Source of the DNA: Treponema sp.
GTDB lineage: Bacteria; Spirochaetota; Spirochaetia; Treponematales; Breznakiellaceae
Assembly (NCBI GenBank): GCA_009785545.1
Contig: WQWD01000019.1
Coordinates: 1-15,624, forward strand
DNA length: 15,624 nt
Direction: 5' to 3'
Part shown: positions 13,762 to 15,624 of the stretch, piece by piece
How the letters are laid out: every line of letters starts with the position of its first letter
How positions within the stretch are numbered: position 1 is the stretch's first letter
Translations under genes and position numbers: made by a program
Notes under the pieces: generated by a model
Told to the model about the DNA's origin: nothing
The model's input: only the letters and a program-made list of their open reading frames with translations
The model's database searches: none

Positions 13762-14142
13762 ATGTCAAATGAACCGGAATGGAAAGACGCTAATCCTTCC
13801 TCAGATAATTTACAGGGGAAAGGCAGAATCATAATTCAATTTATCGTGGGCGGCATAGCGCTTTTTATCCTGACAATGGTCAGCGCCAGAATTCGGCCGT
13901 TGTCGCTTGGTATTGGAGGTTTTGCGTTTATGTCCGGCCTCATGATGCTTGTACGCAGGCGGCAATTATTTTATAAACCGGGTCTTATCGTAACTTTAAG
14001 CGGATTTCTTTTATTGCTGACAACTCCACGTTTTGGAGTAGTTGCCGGGTTTGCCTCTTTTTTTCTTGTCGTCGGAGCAATAGGACTGTTTGCGTTTGGA
14101 TTAGTCAAAGCAATTCAGTTAGCCTGGGATGTGCAGAAGTAA
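13762..14142 (+). CDS. Small multi-pass membrane protein, function unknown
   Basis: This 126-residue protein is not recognised as a named family. A hydrophilic N-terminus (about 1-21, Asp/Asn/Ser-rich) precedes roughly four membrane-spanning segments near 23-42, 45-63, 72-89 and 91-117. An Arg-rich loop (VRRRQ) lies after the second. The frame opens at a TTG (13735) inside folD, but ATG 13762 is chosen because AGGAG (13750-13754) lies 7 nt upstream. Its position between folD and miaB, 10 nt after folD, suggests co-transcription but gives no firm clue to function. Confidence 0.82.
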   Translation: MSNEPEWKDANPSSDNLQGKGRIIIQFIVGGIALFILTMVSARIRPLSLGIGGFAFMSGLMMLVRRRQLFYKPGLIVTLSGFLLLLTTPRFGVVAGFASFFLVVGAIGLFAFGLVKAIQLAWDVQK

Positions 14143-14208
14143 AATTAAAGGACTATAAAACGCAATGTTCGCTTTAGTTTTTAAGGTTTTTTACAAAAAC
14201 ATAAGTCT

Positions 14209-15540
14209 ATGAAATATTTTTTTGAAACGTATGGCTGCCAGATGAATACGGCGGAATCGGCAGCATTGGCTTTAGTTTGCAAGGAAAAAGGCTGGCTGGA
14301 GACGGAAGACGTTTTAAGCTCTGATTTGATTTTGATCAACACCTGCTCTGTCAGGGTGACTGCGGAGACTCGTGCTTTTGGGCGCATAATGCACTATGCC
14401 GGGCTTAAAAAGAAACATAAACTTAACTTTTCTTTGGTAATTGCAGGTTGTATGGCGGAAAGGTTAGGTGACGATTTAACAAAAAAATACCCGCAGGTAG
14501 ATTATGTAATGGGTACTTCCGCCCGTTCAAATTTTCCTTTGATACTGGAAGCTGTCGAAAAAGGCGAAAAGGCGGTTTTCGATTTAAATGAAAAAGCGGT
14601 ATTTTCTTTTTCAAATTCCCACCACGAAGAAGGGCTGAAGCAAGGATCTGCTTTTCGCAGTTTTATCCCGATTATGCACGGCTGTAACAATTTTTGTTCT
14701 TATTGTATTGTTCCGTATGTAAGGGGCAGAGAAGTCTCCCGTGATCCCGCTCAAATTGCGCAAGAAATCCGATTGGTAGGGGAAAGGGGAGTGCGTGAAA
14801 TCACCCTTTTGGGGCAGAATGTAAACAGTTATTTTTGGGAAAAAAACACAATGGACTTTACCGCCCTTTTAAAGTTTGTTGCCGCAGAAACAGAAAAAAG
14901 TGGCGTAAAATGGGTGCGTTTTCTTTCGGCAAATCCGGGTAATTTTTCTTCTGCGGCGATTGAGGTAATGGCAAAAAATAGGGTTTTTTGCCGGCATATA
15001 CATCTGCCTGTTCAGCATGGCTCTGACAAAATCCTTAAACTGATGAATCGGACTTATACTTCCGCTCGTTTTTTTGATCTTGTCAGAGAAATACGCTCTG
15101 TTATGCCGGAAATCACACTTTCAACAGACATTTTGATGGGTTTCCCCGGAGAGACAGAAGATGATGTTCAGAAGACTTTAGATTTGATGGAAGAAGTAAA
15201 ATTCCTCTATTCATATATGTACCACTTTAACCCTCGAGAAGGAACCAAAGCTTTTGATTTGCCTGACAGAATTGACGATAAGGTCAAAAAGGAGCGGCTG
15301 GCAAGAGTAATCGCTTTACAGAAAAAACATACATCAGAACTCTTAAAAAGCCGTGTCGGAAGTACAGAAATTGTTTTTATAGAGGGGATTTCCAAAAAAA
15401 ATGCCGATGAATTAATAACGAGAACTGAAAGAGACGAAATGGTAGTAGTCCCTGGATCAAAATCGATGATAGGCTCTTTTGGAAAGCTGACTCTATCATC
15501 GTTGAAGGGAAACACATTTCGATCAAAGGGGTTATTATGA
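14209..15540 (+). CDS. miaB: tRNA-2-methylthio-N6-dimethylallyladenosine synthase
   Basis: This 443-residue radical-SAM methylthiotransferase converts i6A37 to ms2i6A37 in tRNAs reading UNN codons. The N-terminal domain carries the auxiliary [4Fe-4S] cysteines C10 (YGCQMN), C46 (NTCSVR) and C81 (AGCMAE). The radical-SAM motif is C159-x3-C163-x2-C166 (GCNNFCSYC), and a TRAM-like RNA-binding tail closes the protein. The NTCSVR and YGCQMN motifs favour MiaB over the RimO and MtaB relatives. The Shine-Dalgarno sequence is weak; the start fits the conserved N-terminus. The 66-bp gap upstream (14143-14208) contains no clear promoter. The stop codon lies inside the first copy of a 17-bp tandem duplication. 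Confidence 0.94.
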   Translation: MKYFFETYGCQMNTAESAALALVCKEKGWLETEDVLSSDLILINTCSVRVTAETRAFGRIMHYAGLKKKHKLNFSLVIAGCMAERLGDDLTKKYPQVDYVMGTSARSNFPLILEAVEKGEKAVFDLNEKAVFSFSNSHHEEGLKQGSAFRSFIPIMHGCNNFCSYCIVPYVRGREVSRDPAQIAQEIRLVGERGVREITLLGQNVNSYFWEKNTMDFTALLKFVAAETEKSGVKWVRFLSANPGNFSSAAIEVMAKNRVFCRHIHLPVQHGSDKILKLMNRTYTSARFFDLVREIRSVMPEITLSTDILMGFPGETEDDVQKTLDLMEEVKFLYSYMYHFNPREGTKAFDLPDRIDDKVKKERLARVIALQKKHTSELLKSRVGSTEIVFIEGISKKNADELITRTERDEMVVVPGSKSMIGSFGKLTLSSLKGNTFRSKGLL

Positions 15541-15558
15541 AAAAGGGGTTATTATGAA
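15525..15558 (+). repeat. Perfect 17-bp tandem duplication containing RBS and ATG
   Basis: AAAGGGGTTATTATGAA occurs at 15525-15541 and again at 15542-15558. Each copy carries a Shine-Dalgarno-like GGGG followed by TTATT and an ATG (15537 and 15554). The first copy includes the miaB stop (TGA, 15538-15540). A diverged third version, GAGAGGTTATTATG, lies at 15605-15618. Confidence 0.9.
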
Positions 15559-15600
15559 ACGATGTTTCATATTCGATTATAAAGTGCGGTTAGACCGCAC
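15553..15600 (+). promoter_or_regulatory. Two inverted repeats downstream of miaB
   Basis: TATGAAAC-GAT-GTTTCATA (15553-15571) is a perfect dyad with 8-bp arms and a 3-nt spacer, covering the second duplicated ATG. GTGCGG-TTAGA-CCGCAC (15584-15600) is a perfect 6-bp hairpin with no T-tract after it, so it is not an ordinary rho-independent terminator on the plus strand. Possible roles are an operator and an mRNA-leader hairpin for the next gene. Confidence 0.45.
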
Positions 15601-15615
15601 AAAAGAGAGGTTATT

Positions 15616-15624
15616 ATGGACATG
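15616..15624 (+). CDS. Possible start of a downstream gene (cut by window end)
   Basis: ATG at 15616 follows GAGAGG (15605-15610) at 5 nt, the same layout as the vapB start (GGAGG, TTATT, ATG). Only three codons are visible, so nothing can be said of the product. A competing frame from ATG 15554, with a GGGG ribosome site, also stays open to the window end. Confidence 0.3.

Noticed and set aside
14186..14200. T-run/A-run pair between the membrane-protein gene and miaB as a terminator.
   Set aside because: It is a short A/T-only stem with almost no loop; probably chance in an AT-rich gap.

Overview
The window looks like the chromosome of a diderm, low-to-moderate GC spirochaete, most likely a Treponema. 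The evidence is the compact rpmF-acpP-rnc cluster without the usual plsX/fab genes, a BspA/TpLRR-type leucine-rich-repeat protein, a TolC-class outer-membrane factor, and integron-like attC sites, which are known from Treponema denticola. The genus is an inference from protein style and gene order; there is no rRNA gene here.

Layout. (1) 1-1266, plus strand: housekeeping operon rpmF (ribosomal protein bL32), acpP (acyl carrier protein) and rnc (RNase III), with a clear sigma-70-type promoter and a terminator overlapping the rnc stop codon. rnc has no ATG, GTG or TTG start where homology says the protein should begin. (2) 1314-7525, minus strand: a four-gene operon tolC - ABC half-transporter A - ABC half-transporter B - HlyD-like adaptor. 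It should form a tripartite drug or peptide efflux pump around a heterodimeric ABC exporter with one degenerate and one consensus ATP site. A divergent MerR/BmrR-like regulator (7592-8380) sits across a promoter with the 19-bp -35/-10 spacer and internal dyad typical of MerR-activated promoters. (3) 8444-10757: an accessory stretch that looks like part of an integron cassette array. A 171-bp, hairpin-rich attC-like site is followed by a cassette with one secreted LRR gene, a second 118-bp attC-like site, and a VapBC-type toxin-antitoxin pair. The two attC-like sites share a 70-bp direct repeat (about 83% identical). A third, weaker attC-like site overlaps the 3' end of rnc. No integron integrase is present. 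(4) 10762-15540: housekeeping genes again. cca (minus strand) is divergent from thiN - folD - a small membrane protein - miaB (plus strand). (5) 15537-15624: a tandemly duplicated RBS/ATG segment with two inverted repeats before a gene running off the window.

Working together. Regions 1 and 4 are core translation, tRNA and cofactor functions. Regions 2 and 3 read as acquired material lodged between them. vapC ends only 4 bp from the convergent cca stop. The HlyD-like adaptor stops where a second beta-barrel would be expected, at a perfect 19-bp inverted repeat next to the weak attC-like site.
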